Shown here in pieces: positions 24,650 to 36,134 of a stretch of DNA of 40,668 nucleotides. The stretch spans positions 1 to 40,668 of the forward strand of contig CAZFLM010000063.1 in assembly GCA_964519955.1 (NCBI GenBank), in the 5' to 3' direction. The translations under genes and the position numbers were made by a program. The stretch is from CAZFLM01 sp964519955 (lineage in GTDB: Bacteria > Armatimonadota > Chthonomonadetes > Chthonomonadales > CAJBBX01). The stretch's first letter is position 1. Every line of letters begins with the position of its first letter. The notes under the pieces were generated by a model. The model worked only from the letters and a program-made list of their open reading frames with translations, was not told the origin of the DNA and ran no database searches.

Positions 24650-24850
24650 ATGACGGCTCTAGAGACAGCCGAGGCCGTGGTCGCGGGGTTGTCTCCGACC
24701 GACCTGGCGCGATTCCGCAGGTGGTTCGCCGAGTATGACGGCGATGTGTGGGATGAGCAGATCGAGCGTGACGCTGCTGACGGCAAGCTCGACGCTCTTG
24801 CCGAGGCAGCCCTCGCGGAGTATCGCGAAGGGAGGGCCGCGCCGATTTGA
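24650..24850 (+). CDS. Small RelB/ParD-like antitoxin of a RelE-type module
   Basis: A 66-residue acidic protein: LSPTDLARFRRWFAEYDGDVWDEQIERD, then GKLDALAEAALAEYREGRA. This pattern (L-x-P-x-E/D-L-x-x-F-R-x-W-F, W-D-x-Q-I, G-K-L-D-x-L-A-x-x-A-L-x-x-Y-R-x-G) is widespread in a short antitoxin family encoded just before a RelE/ParE-type toxin. GGAGGG at 24637-24642 is 7 bp before ATG 24650. The stop overlaps the start of what remains of a toxin gene, which is truncated. A strong promoter lies upstream, so the antitoxin may still be expressed as an orphan. Confidence 0.72.
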   Translation: MTALETAEAVVAGLSPTDLARFRRWFAEYDGDVWDEQIERDAADGKLDALAEAALAEYREGRAAPI

Positions 24851-24903
24851 CGCACCATGCGGCCGGCAGCTTCTGGCAGGCATTCGGCACGCTCCCGACC
24901 GAG
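24847..24903 (+). pseudogene. N-terminal remnant of a RelE/ParE-type toxin
   Basis: Reading from the TTG that overlaps the antitoxin stop (TTGA), the first 19 codons encode LTHHAAGSFWQAFGTLPTE. This resembles the start of RelE-like toxins of this module (H-A-x-x-x-F-W-x-x-Y/F-x-x-L-P). The similarity then stops: the frame continues into unrelated sequence and runs against the convergent methyltransferase gene at 24943, and no downstream frame restores a toxin. The rest has evidently been deleted. The identification rests on a short match. Confidence 0.5.
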
Positions 24904-24942
24904 GGCATGCCACACCTACCTCCCGTCCTGCACCTCTCCCGC

Positions 24943-25680
24943 CTACCCTCGCTTCTTCGCCAGCACGATCATCCGGCGGCTGTCCAGACCCAGCAGGCTG
25001 CCGTCCCAGTCGCCCCAGACGCCCGCGGGCAGCAGCCCTGCGGCTACCAGCATCGCCTCCAACTCGGTGAACGCGTAGACCCGCGTGTCGACGGTGAAGC
25101 TCCGCTGTTGGCCGTCGCGGACAAAGGTCCAGCGGGTCGTGGCGCGGCCGGCGAGCGCGTCCCACTCGGCTTTCTGCAGCAGCACTCCCCCAGGGATCTC
25201 GTCCCACCGGCGGTCCTGGAACCGGCGCAGCAGTCCGTCGCGGGCGATGGTGTCGATGAGGAAGCGGCCGCCGGGACGCAGAACCCGCGCGATCTCCGAC
25301 AGGACGTGGGCGTCCTCTGAGTCGCTCTGGAAGTAGCCGAACGAGGTGAACAGGTTGGTGGCCGCGTCGAACCGTCCGCTGGCGAATGGGAGGCGCCGCA
25401 TGTCGCCGCGGATGAACCGGGCGGCGAGACCCTCCGAGCCCCGCAGGGCCTGGGCCAGGTAGCGCGGCGTGTAGTCGAGGCCCGTCACGTCGACGTCGCG
25501 CGCGGCCAGGGGCAGGCTGTGCCGGCCGATGCCGCACGCGACGTCGAGCAGCCGCTCGCCGGGCTGCAGGCCGAGCGCCGCGCGGGCGAACTCGACCTGC
25601 GTCTCGGTGCGTTCGGGCGGGATGTCCTCCAGGAGCGTGTAGGCGCCCGAGAGGAACAGATCCTGCCACCACTCGCTCAT
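24943..25680 (-). CDS. Class I SAM-dependent methyltransferase
   Basis: A 245-residue cytoplasmic methyltransferase with the Rossmann-type SAM site: motif I LLDVACGIGRHSLPLA, the acidic end of beta-2 VTGLDYTPRYLAQA, motif II/III IRGDMRRLPFASGRFDAATNLFTSFGYF and EIARVLRPGGRFLIDTIAR. The first residues MSEWWQDLFLSGAYTLLEDIPPERT match a common small methyltransferase group of unknown substrate. The ATG overlaps the stop of the alpha-fucosidase gene by 4 bp (ATGA), so the two are co-translated. The pairing with a glycosidase suggests nothing specific about its substrate. Confidence 0.9.
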   Translation of the reverse strand: MSEWWQDLFLSGAYTLLEDIPPERTETQVEFARAALGLQPGERLLDVACGIGRHSLPLAARDVDVTGLDYTPRYLAQALRGSEGLAARFIRGDMRRLPFASGRFDAATNLFTSFGYFQSDSEDAHVLSEIARVLRPGGRFLIDTIARDGLLRRFQDRRWDEIPGGVLLQKAEWDALAGRATTRWTFVRDGQQRSFTVDTRVYAFTELEAMLVAAGLLPAGVWGDWDGSLLGLDSRRMIVLAKKRG

Positions 25681-26936
25681 GGGTCTGTCTTGCGCCACGG
25701 GTCCTGGTCGATCAGCACGTGGCCGGCGCCGAGGACCTGCCGCGGCTCGCCCTCGAACTCCAGGGCGATGACCGTGGCGAGCGGGTCGGGCGCGATCTGC
25801 GGCAGGCCGCTGATCACCAGGCGGTCGCGCACCTGGGTGAACGGGACCTCGCGGCCGCCGACCAGGCGCGCCTTCTTGATGGTGCAGACCAGGCCGCCGA
25901 TGCCGAGCTGCGATCCCGGCCAGCGCGAGCAGTGGAAGTACAGCGTGTTGCCCTTGCGGGTGAACGCCCCGGTGATGAACCACTCCTGCTGCACCGGGTC
26001 CGTCGCGTCGTAGATGGCCTCGCCGTACTTGTTCAGCCAGTTGCCCGTCTCGGCCAGCGCGCCCGTGCACGGGTGCGGCACATCGCCCTCGGGTGTGGGG
26101 CCGATGTTGAGCAGCAGGTTGCCGCCGCCCGCCGCCACCTGGCGCAGCATGTCGACCACCTGCTTGGCGCCCTTCCAGTCGGTGTCGATCGGCGTGTAGC
26201 CCCAGCTCGTGTTGAAGGTCATGCAGGCTTCCCACGCGCGGCCGCCCTTCTCCGGCGTGATGTGTTGCTCCGGCGTGCCGAAGTCCTCGGGAAGCTGGGA
26301 GCGGTCGTTGATGATGATGTCCGGCTGCAGGGACCGGACCATGGCATTCAGCTTCGCCGACTCCCAGCCCTCCACGTCGAGCGGCCAGGAGACGTCGTAC
26401 CATAGGATGTCCACCTTGCCGTAGTTGGTGCACAGCTCGCGCACCTGGCCATGGATGAAGTCGACGAACCGGCGCCGCGCTGCCTCGTCGTTCTTGCATG
26501 CTGCTCCGTCGGGGTGGTGCCAGTCCATCATCGAGTAGTAGAAGCCCACGCGCAGCCCCTCGGCGCGTGCCGCCTCGACGTACTCCGCCACGAGGTCGCG
26601 GCCTGGCCCACGCTTGGCCGCGTTGTAGTCGGTGAGCTTCGAGTCGAACAGGCAGAAGCCCTCATGGTGCTTGGTCGTCATCACCATGTAGCGCATGCCG
26701 GCCTGCTTGGCGAGCTTTGCCCAGGTCCGCGCGGCGTTCGGCTTCGGCTTCCAGGTGTCCGCGAGCTTCTCGTACTCGGCCACGGGGATGCGCTCGCGGT
26801 TCATGACCCACTCGTGGCGGCCAAGCTGGGCGTAGAGGCCCCAGTGGATGAACATGCCGAACCGCGCCTCGCGGAACCACTTCAGGCGCCGGTCTCGATC
26901 GATCTGCTCGGGTGTCAACGACTCAGTCTCGGGCAT
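25677..26936 (-). CDS. GH29 alpha-L-fucosidase
   Basis: A 419-residue enzyme removing alpha-L-fucose. It has no signal peptide, so it is probably cytoplasmic and acts on imported oligosaccharides. GH29 landmarks are LKWFREARFGMFIHWGLYAQLG at the start of the barrel, MVMTTKHHEGFCLFDSKLTDYN, VGFYYSMMDWHHPDG, and the nucleophile Asp in DILWYDVSWP (usually W-F/Y-D-G). ETIN-like NTSWGY and GGGNLLLNIGPTPEG follow, with a short C-terminal beta-domain from about 335. AGAGGAG sits just before ATG 26936. It is coupled to the downstream methyltransferase gene. A repeat array with a scaffold gap lies upstream. Confidence 0.93.
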   Translation of the reverse strand: MPETESLTPEQIDRDRRLKWFREARFGMFIHWGLYAQLGRHEWVMNRERIPVAEYEKLADTWKPKPNAARTWAKLAKQAGMRYMVMTTKHHEGFCLFDSKLTDYNAAKRGPGRDLVAEYVEAARAEGLRVGFYYSMMDWHHPDGAACKNDEAARRRFVDFIHGQVRELCTNYGKVDILWYDVSWPLDVEGWESAKLNAMVRSLQPDIIINDRSQLPEDFGTPEQHITPEKGGRAWEACMTFNTSWGYTPIDTDWKGAKQVVDMLRQVAAGGGNLLLNIGPTPEGDVPHPCTGALAETGNWLNKYGEAIYDATDPVQQEWFITGAFTRKGNTLYFHCSRWPGSQLGIGGLVCTIKKARLVGGREVPFTQVRDRLVISGLPQIAPDPLATVIALEFEGEPRQVLGAGHVLIDQDPWRKTDP

Positions 26937-27390
26937 GGCGTGCTCCTCTGACGATGGTAGTGACGGGTTCGGCGCGGCGGGGTGGGGTTCCTGCTGTTGC
27001 GGGGTGCACCGCCGCTCGGCACCGGGTGCGTCGCGTGGGGCTTGTGGGTGCGCACCACGTTCCGAGCGGGGAGCGTGAGCGACCCGNNNNNNNNNNNNNN
27101 NNNNNNNNNNNNNNNNNNNNNNNNNNNNNNNNNNNNNNNNNNNNNNNNNNNNNNNNNNNNNNNNNNNNNNNNNNNNNNNNNNNNNNCAACAGACCGCTCC
27201 CTCACGGTCGCGGCTCTGCACCGGGTGCGCCGCGTGGGGCTTGTGGGTGCGCACCACGTTCCGAGCGGGGAGCGTGAGCGACCCGTCTGTCCCGCTCGGC
27301 AGGCGGCTGTGGCTTGGCGATGCGTGGTCGCCGACTGCAACAGACCGCTCCCTCACGGTCGCGGCTCTGCACCGGGTGCGCCGCGTGGGG
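26937..27390. repeat. Second intergenic repeat family (151-bp period) with a scaffold gap
   Basis: Three copies or part-copies of a unit containing CAACAGACCGCTCCCTCACG, then ACCGGGTGCG (27021, 27220, 27371), then CCGAGCGGGGAGCGTGAGCG. The two copies after the gap begin at 27187 and 27338, a 151-bp period. GGTGCGC and GCGCACC can pair across the unit. 100 N at 27087-27186 mark an assembly break. The family is unrelated to the hairpin family at 11-18 kb. The region also holds the leader of the alpha-fucosidase gene; no promoter is clear. Confidence 0.85.
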
Positions 27391-28386
27391 CTATGCCTCC
27401 CGCCACAGCCGCGAGTCGTGCCGAACCATCCACCGCGCCACCCGGCCGCGCGTGCGAACCGGCAGCGTGGCGGTGTAGCCATCTGCCGTCGAGGCGATGC
27501 TCAGCGGGCCGGCGAAGGTGCGGTGCGATGGCTGCGGCAGGCCGAGTTCGTCGAGCGACGCGGCCCAGCGACCGTGCTGCTTCTGGTAGGCGCGCTGGGC
27601 GTGGTAGACGCGCATCAGGGCCATGCGGGCGGGCTCGGCGCCGTCGGGCTCGAACCGCGCAGTGCCCGGGGTTGCGTCGGTGAACTGCACGTAGCCCCAG
27701 TGCTCCGGCTGGTGCATGTCGACCACGCCTTGCGGCGACCAGACCCAGTTGTCCTCCGGCGCGTTGGGCACCTTCACGTAGCGCCCGTCGACGATGCGGA
27801 TCTGCCACTCGACGCGGGAGAAGTTCATACGCCAGGTGTCGCCCGGCGCGGGCGGGCAGGCGCATCCGGCGTGCTCCGCGAAGGCGCTCCAGGGCAGGGC
27901 GAACTCGACGGACCAGAAGCGGTCGCGGTCGGCCGGGTTGTTCAGCGTGCCCTCGACGTGGACGGCGGTGCGCAGTCCCGGGATCTCCCACTCGTTGAGG
28001 GCCGGGCCGCCGTCGCGGTAGGCCTTCGGCAGGCGCAGGTCCCACTCCGTGTTCAGCGCGTTGATCTCGATCTCGAAGTAGTTCTGGTTGTCGCCGTCCG
28101 GGTCGATGAATATCTCGAAGTCGGGGTCCTGAAAGATCACGGAGTCGTGCTCGGTGAGCGTGGCCCAGACGTGCGGCTCCTCCAGCCATGCGCCCACGTA
28201 GAGGCACTCGTCGTCCCAGAGAATCTTGGCGCGCGTACGGAAGCGGGGGCGAGGCTTGGCGGCGCCCTCGATGTCGACGAACCAGGCGGTCCAGGGCGCG
28301 TCGGCCCAGACGGCACCGTCTAGGCGCCCATCGATGGCCGGCGGCGTTGCGGCGCGGTAGCAGACGTAGTTGCGGGGGATGGGCAC
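27391..28386 (-). CDS. CBM9-like carbohydrate-binding domain protein
   Basis: A 331-residue protein with a family-9-like carbohydrate-binding module over about residues 15-250: IDGRLDGAVWADAPWTAWFVDI, AKILWDDECLYVGAWLEEPHVWAT, DPDFEIFIDPDGDNQNYFEIEINALNTEWDLRL, WSVEFALPWSAF, WRMNFSRVEW and HQPEHWGYVQF. The remaining 80 residues (RVYHAQRAYQKQHGRWAASLDELG) are typical of the tail of such proteins in Planctomycetes and Bacteroidetes. It starts at GTG 28386 with AGAGGAG, which overlaps the end of the preceding gene, 5 bp away. No signal peptide is visible, which is odd for a sugar-binding protein. Coupled with the DUF4380-like gene. Confidence 0.85.
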   Translation of the reverse strand: MPIPRNYVCYRAATPPAIDGRLDGAVWADAPWTAWFVDIEGAAKPRPRFRTRAKILWDDECLYVGAWLEEPHVWATLTEHDSVIFQDPDFEIFIDPDGDNQNYFEIEINALNTEWDLRLPKAYRDGGPALNEWEIPGLRTAVHVEGTLNNPADRDRFWSVEFALPWSAFAEHAGCACPPAPGDTWRMNFSRVEWQIRIVDGRYVKVPNAPEDNWVWSPQGVVDMHQPEHWGYVQFTDATPGTARFEPDGAEPARMALMRVYHAQRAYQKQHGRWAASLDELGLPQPSHRTFAGPLSIASTADGYTATLPVRTRGRVARWMVRHDSRLWREA

Positions 28387-28391
28387 GCGAG

Positions 28392-29288
28392 CTATCTCCT
28401 CTTCAGGCTCCAGTGGACGACCAGCGTGGCGGTGCGGCCGGGTTGCAGCGTGCGGACCGGGCCGAGCAGCTCCAGCTCCATGTACTTCAGCGGGTCCGGG
28501 TTCGCCCAGATCTCCAGCGGGCAGCCTCCGTCGGCGTACGGGGCGCCGGGCTCCACCTTGGTGGTGCAGGTGAAGCGGTACGGGCCGACGTCGGCTGCGA
28601 GCCAGCCGGCCGGGGTGTCCGCGCCGATCTTGCCGCCCACCTTGGCGCTCCGGCGGAACTCGATGCGATCGCCGACGACACGCACCGTGCCCTTCTCCGG
28701 CTTGCCGATGACGTGGTAGCCGGCGGGCATCTTGCCGGTGCGGCTGCGCGGCATCAGCGCCACGGTCGGGTTGTCGAGCTGGGTGATCTCCCACACGCCC
28801 CACTTGCGCGGCTTCCGGTCCACGTTGCGCATCGTGTCGGTGATGGTGACGCCTGTGCCCGTCGCGTCCAGGGCGATCTCCCGCTCGAAGCGGATGCCGT
28901 ACTGGTCGCTGTCCTGGCTGACGAGGCGCACGTGCCCGCTCGGCAGCACCTCCACCTGGTGCGGGCGGCCGTCGACCTGCGGGTCCGGCGGGAAGCCCCA
29001 CACGCTCTGCGGGGCGGGCCACAGCTTGTCGCCGCCGAAGTTGACCCAGTCTTTCCCGTTCCAGGCGTCGGCGTGGAGCTGGCCCGAGAGCGCGGCGTTC
29101 TCGTAGAGCACGTTCTGCTTGCCGGCGAAGCCATAGCGCAGGATGCGGCCGATCTGCGGGACGACGACTAGCTCGACGGTGCCGTTGCTGAGCCAGACGC
29201 AGTCCGCCCAGCCGTGGTAGGGGCGCACCTGGGCGGTGGGCGCGGCCGGCGGCGGAAGCAGGGCCAGGGCGATGCAGAGAGCAAGCAT
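28392..29288 (-). CDS. Exported DUF4380-like (aldose-epimerase-fold) protein
   Basis: A 298-residue exported protein with a short signal peptide (MLALCIALALLPPPAAPTAQ). The body resembles DUF4380, a beta-sandwich related to galactose mutarotase: WLSNGTVELVVVPQIGRILRYGF, NVLYENAALSG, WVNFGGDKLWPAPQSVWGFPPDP, GVTITDTMRNVDRKPRKWGVWEITQLDNPT, and TLVVHWSLKRR at the end. GGGAGGT precedes ATG 29288. Its gene lies directly upstream of the CBM9-like gene in one operon, suggesting a surface or periplasmic sugar-handling role. Catalytic activity is not evident. Confidence 0.83.
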   Translation of the reverse strand: MLALCIALALLPPPAAPTAQVRPYHGWADCVWLSNGTVELVVVPQIGRILRYGFAGKQNVLYENAALSGQLHADAWNGKDWVNFGGDKLWPAPQSVWGFPPDPQVDGRPHQVEVLPSGHVRLVSQDSDQYGIRFEREIALDATGTGVTITDTMRNVDRKPRKWGVWEITQLDNPTVALMPRSRTGKMPAGYHVIGKPEKGTVRVVGDRIEFRRSAKVGGKIGADTPAGWLAADVGPYRFTCTTKVEPGAPYADGGCPLEIWANPDPLKYMELELLGPVRTLQPGRTATLVVHWSLKRR

Positions 29289-29420
29289 GGTGCGGACCTC
29301 CCAGATGGGCGCGGGGCACGCGGGATGGCGCAAGGTTCGCAGCGGGGGCGGGGGAGTCCTGCTATCGGCGGGGCGCGGGGCATCTTCCGCAGATTCCCGC
29401 ACAGATGCCGGCCCGAGGTG

Positions 29421-29452
29421 TTGACATGGCCGACGCGGCTGCGGTATATAAT
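29421..29452 (+). promoter_or_regulatory. Promoter of the tRNA-Glu gene
   Basis: Perfect TTGACA at 29421-29426 is followed by TATATA at 29445-29450 (18-bp spacer), overlapping a consensus TATAAT at 29447-29452 (20-bp spacer). Either gives a start shortly before the tRNA at 29476. Confidence 0.8.
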
Positions 29453-29475
29453 CACGCCGTTGAACACTAGAGCGT

Positions 29476-29550
29476 GGCGCCATCGTCTAGCGGTCAGGAC
29501 AGGGGGTTCTCAGCTCTCAAGCCGGGGTTCGATTCCCCGTGGCGCTACCA
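29476..29550 (+). tRNA. tRNA-Glu (anticodon CTC)
   Basis: A 75-nt cloverleaf with encoded CCA. The acceptor arm GGCGCCA pairs with TGGCGCT (29540-29546), first pair G-U, discriminator A. The D arm contains TAGCGGTCAGGAC. The anticodon stem GGGGG/CTCTC has two G-U pairs around loop TTCTCAG, giving CTC. The T arm is CGGGG, TTCGATT, CCCCG. The anticodon reads GAG. It is a single gene with its own promoter and terminator. Confidence 0.95.
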
Positions 29551-29554
29551 GGAT

Positions 29555-29586
29555 CAAGGGGCACGCGATCCGCGTGCCCCTTGTTT
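29555..29586 (+). terminator. Intrinsic terminator of the tRNA-Glu gene
   Basis: A perfect 13-bp stem (CAAGGGGCACGCG against its complement, 29555-29567 and 29571-29583) with a 3-nt loop ATC is followed by TTT. It lies 4 bp after the CCA end and 15 bp before the convergent transporter stop, so it may also stop that transcript. Confidence 0.88.
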
Positions 29587-29601
29587 CATGCGTGGCTCGG
29601 G

Positions 29602-30900
29602 CTAGGCCTCCGTCGGCTCCGGCACGGACACCGGCCGCGGCTCCTGCGGCACAGGCTTCTTCAGGATGGCTGCGGCGACCACCGCCGCGGCTGCCGCGAT
29701 GCCAAGTGTCGTGAACACCTGCGCGTAGCCTGCTCCAAGCTCGGCCTTGGCGAACCCCTTCATGAGCTGGTTGAAGTAGCCCGGTACGATGAACCCACTC
29801 AGGCCATACGCGCTGAAGAGCAGACCGTAGTTGAGGCCGAAGCTCTTGGGGCCGTAGAAGTCCGCGCTGAAGGTGGGCATGATGGCCAGGAAGCCGCCCA
29901 GGCAGAAGCCGGCCAAGCAGATCCCGACGAGCCCGGGGAAGTGCGTCCCGGCGCTTCGCAGGAACACCATGCAGGCCAGCAGCCCGGTAGCCGAGACAAG
30001 CACAATGGCGGCCTTCCGACCCACCCGGTCCGACACGGCGCCCCACGCCAGCCGTCCCACTGCGTTGCATACCGCAAGGTAGCTCAGCGCCCAGGTGGCA
30101 GCGAACTCCGCGTCGCCAAGCTGCGTCATGTAGGGCTTGGCTTCTCCGATCGTGGTGAGCCCGATCGACGACCCCAGCGCGAAGAGCACCCACAACACAT
30201 AGAACTGCCAGGTGCCGAGCATCTGGGCTGTGGTATAGCTCGCAGCTCCCGCGGACGCCGTTGCGGATGGGTTCCAGCCAGCGGGCTTCCACCCGGCCGG
30301 TGGCACGCGGAAGACCTGGGCTGCACCGATCACGAAGACGTACATAATCGCGGCCATTGCCAGGAAAGTCCTGGGGATGGTGGTGGAGAACTGCGCCGGA
30401 TCCGTGCCGATCAGGCCGCTGAGGATCGGCGAGAAGAACACGGTGCCAAGGCCGAATCCCATCACCGCCAGGCCGACGATGAGCCCGCGCTTGTCGGGGA
30501 ACCACTTGACGCAGGTCGCGATGGGTGTGACATAGGCGAATCCGACGCCCAGGCCGCCGACCACACCGTAGGTCAGGATCAGTTTCTCGGGCGTGTTGCC
30601 GAAGAACGACGCGAGCAAGCACCCGGTTCCGAGCAAGATGCCGCCGGTGCTGCCGACGATGCGCGGGCCCTTGCGGTCCTGCCACAAGCCAGCGACGATC
30701 ATACCGATGGTGAAGAACAGCAGTGAGTACCGATACGGTGCTCCTGTCGCAACCGCATCCCAGTGGTAGAGTTCAGCCAGCGGCTTCTTGAAGACTGACC
30801 AGGTGTACAGCACTCCCAGGCAGATCTGCATCACGACTGCGGCCCCGGCGATCACCCAACGATTGCCGACTGCTTGTGGTGCGCTTCCTTCCTCAATCAA
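29602..30900 (-). CDS. MFS transporter, oxalate:formate antiporter (OFA) type
   Basis: A 432-residue inner-membrane major facilitator with about 12 helices. OFA-family features are the N-terminal VMQICLGVLYTWSVFKKPLAELY, the loop AGLWQDRKGPRIV, GGLGVGFAYVTPIATCVKWFPDKRGLIVGLAVMGFGLG, WGAVSDRVGRKAA, and LPTF-like MPTFSADFYGPKSFGLNYGLLFSAYGLSGF. Substrates in the family are small carboxylates (oxalate/formate, pyruvate and others), so the actual one is unknown. No ATG fits the N-terminus. TTG 30900 with GGGGGA ten bases upstream begins just before EEGSAPQAVGNRWV. It diverges from the hybrid kinase gene across 447 bp. Confidence 0.87.
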   Translation of the reverse strand: MIEEGSAPQAVGNRWVIAGAAVVMQICLGVLYTWSVFKKPLAELYHWDAVATGAPYRYSLLFFTIGMIVAGLWQDRKGPRIVGSTGGILLGTGCLLASFFGNTPEKLILTYGVVGGLGVGFAYVTPIATCVKWFPDKRGLIVGLAVMGFGLGTVFFSPILSGLIGTDPAQFSTTIPRTFLAMAAIMYVFVIGAAQVFRVPPAGWKPAGWNPSATASAGAASYTTAQMLGTWQFYVLWVLFALGSSIGLTTIGEAKPYMTQLGDAEFAATWALSYLAVCNAVGRLAWGAVSDRVGRKAAIVLVSATGLLACMVFLRSAGTHFPGLVGICLAGFCLGGFLAIMPTFSADFYGPKSFGLNYGLLFSAYGLSGFIVPGYFNQLMKGFAKAELGAGYAQVFTTLGIAAAAAVVAAAILKKPVPQEPRPVSVPEPTEA

Positions 30901-31347
30901 TGTTCGATGTCCCCCTTGTTCGGTAGTACCCTTGCGGATTTCCAAACGCGGCGCTCCGAGCCTCGCGGGCGCGGGGCGCAGATCATCGATCCATCGGCGA
31001 TTCGGACTCGTAGTTCTACATTGTGTGGGCCGACACCTGCGGCCATCGTCCCGATCGTCGGACCTGCAGGCCATTCGTTCGCCTGCCGAAAATGCACGTA
31101 TGCGCTCTCAGTGGGGCCTGGGGGCGCATCCTCTGGATTCGGGTAATGAGCACTGCGGGCCGGGCCAGAACTCATGGTCTCGGCCCGTTCGCGCCTCTTG
31201 TCGGGCCACTATGCTTGGGGGAGTGTCTCTGGTGCGTCGGCTATCGCTGTGCGCAGCACCGAGCGGCAATCGTATCGGCGTCAGTACCTCACCTGCCTAC
31301 GCTCCGCGAGGCAGGCGCATCGTGACGGCACACACCGGGGTGGCGCG
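30901..31347. other. Divergent intergenic region between MFS and kinase genes
   Basis: 447 bp separate two divergent genes, so it should hold both promoters. I could not find a well-spaced -35/-10 pair in either direction, nor a convincing operator or RNA structure. No small gene has a family-like sequence here. Confidence 0.5.
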
Positions 31348-34308
<2,961 letters not shown>

Positions 34309-34459
34309 GGCGCGGGAGCGCGATCGCTCGGCCGCGAGGTCTGTCCGGCCGACCCCTCCCCCAACCCCCTCCCGCAAGGGGCGGGGGCTCCGGTGGCGCA
34401 ACGTTGTGCGGGGCCACACCGATCGCCTCCCGCCGGGGCGGGGGCTCCGATCATCGGCA
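34309..34459. repeat. C/G-rich hairpin repeat between convergent genes
   Basis: Two related blocks 57 bp apart end in GCGGGGGCTCCG (34381 and 34438). The first contains a hairpin with arms CCCCC-T-CCC and GGG-C-GGGGG (34365-34387). It lies between the kinase stop and the convergent AAA ATPase stop and could act as a transcription barrier. It differs from the other repeat families in the window. Confidence 0.65.
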
Positions 34460-36112
34460 CTACGGCTGCTCGGCCTGCTCCTTCTTGGGGGCGCGCTTCT
34501 TGCGGGCGGGGGCGGGCTCCGGCGACGCGGCGGTTGCCTCGGCGGCGGCGATGGAAGCCGCGCGCTCCGCGTCCCGCTGGGCCTTCGCGGCCAGGAACGC
34601 CGCGGCCTGCTCCTCGAATGTCTCCACGGGCGCGCTCGACGCCTGGCGAGCGCGCGTCTCCGCCCAGCCCCGCAGGTGCGCGATCTTCTCGCGCATCGTC
34701 ATCGACAGCGGCACCGTCGCCTGCACCGCCTTGATCAGGTCGGGGTCGGTGATGTCGCGTCCGGCGTCGAACGCGTCGTAGAGCGCCTCCACAACCACCT
34801 GCTCGATCTCAGCGCCCGAGAAGCCGGGAGTGGCCGCGGCGAGCGAGTCCAGGTTGTACTTCGACACGTCGCGCTTGCGCTTGCGCAAGTGAATGCCGAA
34901 GATATCGGCGCGCTCTTGCTTGGCAGGCAAGTCGATGAAGAAGATCTCATCGAAGCGCCCCTTGCGCAGCAGCTCCGGCGGCAGTGCCTCGACCTGGTTG
35001 GCGGTGCTGACGACGAACACAGGGACCGTCTTCTCCTGCAGCCACGTCAGGAACGTGCTGAAGACGCGGGCGGTGGTGCCGCCGTCGCTCGACCCGGAAC
35101 TCTGCGTGCCGGAGAGGCCCTTCTCCAGCTCATCGAGCCAGAGGATGCACGGGGCAACGGACTCCGCGACGCGGATGGCCTTGCGCATGTTCTCCTCGGA
35201 CGCGCCGACGAGGCCTGCGAAGACCTTGCCAATGTCGAGGCGGAGCAGGGGGAGGCGCCAGAGCGAACCGACTGCCTTGGCGGAGAGGCTCTTGCCGCAG
35301 CCCTGCACGCCGATGAGCAGGATGCCCTTGGGCTCCGGCAGGCCGAACTCGCGGGCGCGGTCCGTGAACGACTTGGTGCGCTTGTCCATCCAGTCCTTGA
35401 GCAGGTCGAGCCCGCCGACATCGGAGAACGCCTCAGACGCCGGGTAGTACTCCAGAATGCCGGACTTGCGGATGATCTGCTCTTTCTCGCTCAGGACCAC
35501 GTCGACGTCGAAGGCCCGCTTCTCGACAAGCGACTTGGCGAATACGTTCTCCGCCTCCATGGCGGTGAGCCCCTGTGCTGCCTTGAGGACGTGCTCGCGA
35601 TGCTCGGCGGACAGGTTCACGTCGATGCCGGGCGTATCGTGTACCGACCGGACGATGTCGTCGAGCAGCTTGCCGAGGTCCTCGAAGGAGGGCAGACCGT
35701 AGTCGAGGACGGTGATCTCCTTCTCCAGCTCGGCCGGCAGCTTCAGGATGGGCGACAGGATGAGCAGGTTCTTGAAGCTGTTCTTCAGCGCCGGGGTGAG
35801 GTCGCGTAGGCGGCGGGTGACATTGTAGTCGGCGATGAAGCTGTGGAAGTCCTTCATCAGGAAGATGGCTTGATCGGGCGACCGAACGACGTAGTCGAGC
35901 GCGGCCACCGGGTCCCGCGTGGCGTTGTCGCGCTGGCCGCTGGCGGATGAGAACCCCTGGGTGATGGTCCACGTGTGGAGCTTCTTGCCGCGTTCGCGGG
36001 CGATGGCGCGCAGCGAGTCCTCGACGCGCTTCTCCTCCCACGAAACGACGTACACAATGGGGTACCTGGCCCGAATGAGGGTCTCAAGCTCCGCGTCGAC
36101 TCGTCTTGCCAC
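34460..36112 (-). CDS. Ycf46-like AAA ATPase
   Basis: A 550-residue cytoplasmic AAA+ ATPase. The N-terminal domain (LIRARYPIVYVVSWEEKRVEDSLRAIA, KKLHTWTITQGF, AIFLMKDFHSFI) is typical of the Ycf46 group. The AAA module has Walker A GVQGCGKSLSAKA (from about residue 268), Walker B CILWLDELEKG, sensor 1 VVSTANQVEALPPELLRKGRFDEIFFIDLP with a candidate Arg finger, and a C-terminal lid (FSGAEIEQVVVEALYDAF). The last 60 residues form a charged Ala/Lys-rich tail (APARKKRAPKKEQ), longer than usual. GTG 36112 with GGAGG upstream begins right before the conserved domain. Related proteins are non-proteolytic; function poorly known. Confidence 0.88.
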   Translation of the reverse strand: MARRVDAELETLIRARYPIVYVVSWEEKRVEDSLRAIARERGKKLHTWTITQGFSSASGQRDNATRDPVAALDYVVRSPDQAIFLMKDFHSFIADYNVTRRLRDLTPALKNSFKNLLILSPILKLPAELEKEITVLDYGLPSFEDLGKLLDDIVRSVHDTPGIDVNLSAEHREHVLKAAQGLTAMEAENVFAKSLVEKRAFDVDVVLSEKEQIIRKSGILEYYPASEAFSDVGGLDLLKDWMDKRTKSFTDRAREFGLPEPKGILLIGVQGCGKSLSAKAVGSLWRLPLLRLDIGKVFAGLVGASEENMRKAIRVAESVAPCILWLDELEKGLSGTQSSGSSDGGTTARVFSTFLTWLQEKTVPVFVVSTANQVEALPPELLRKGRFDEIFFIDLPAKQERADIFGIHLRKRKRDVSKYNLDSLAAATPGFSGAEIEQVVVEALYDAFDAGRDITDPDLIKAVQATVPLSMTMREKIAHLRGWAETRARQASSAPVETFEEQAAAFLAAKAQRDAERAASIAAAEATAASPEPAPARKKRAPKKEQAEQP

Positions 36113-36134
36113 TATGGCCTCCGTAATGGTCGCG

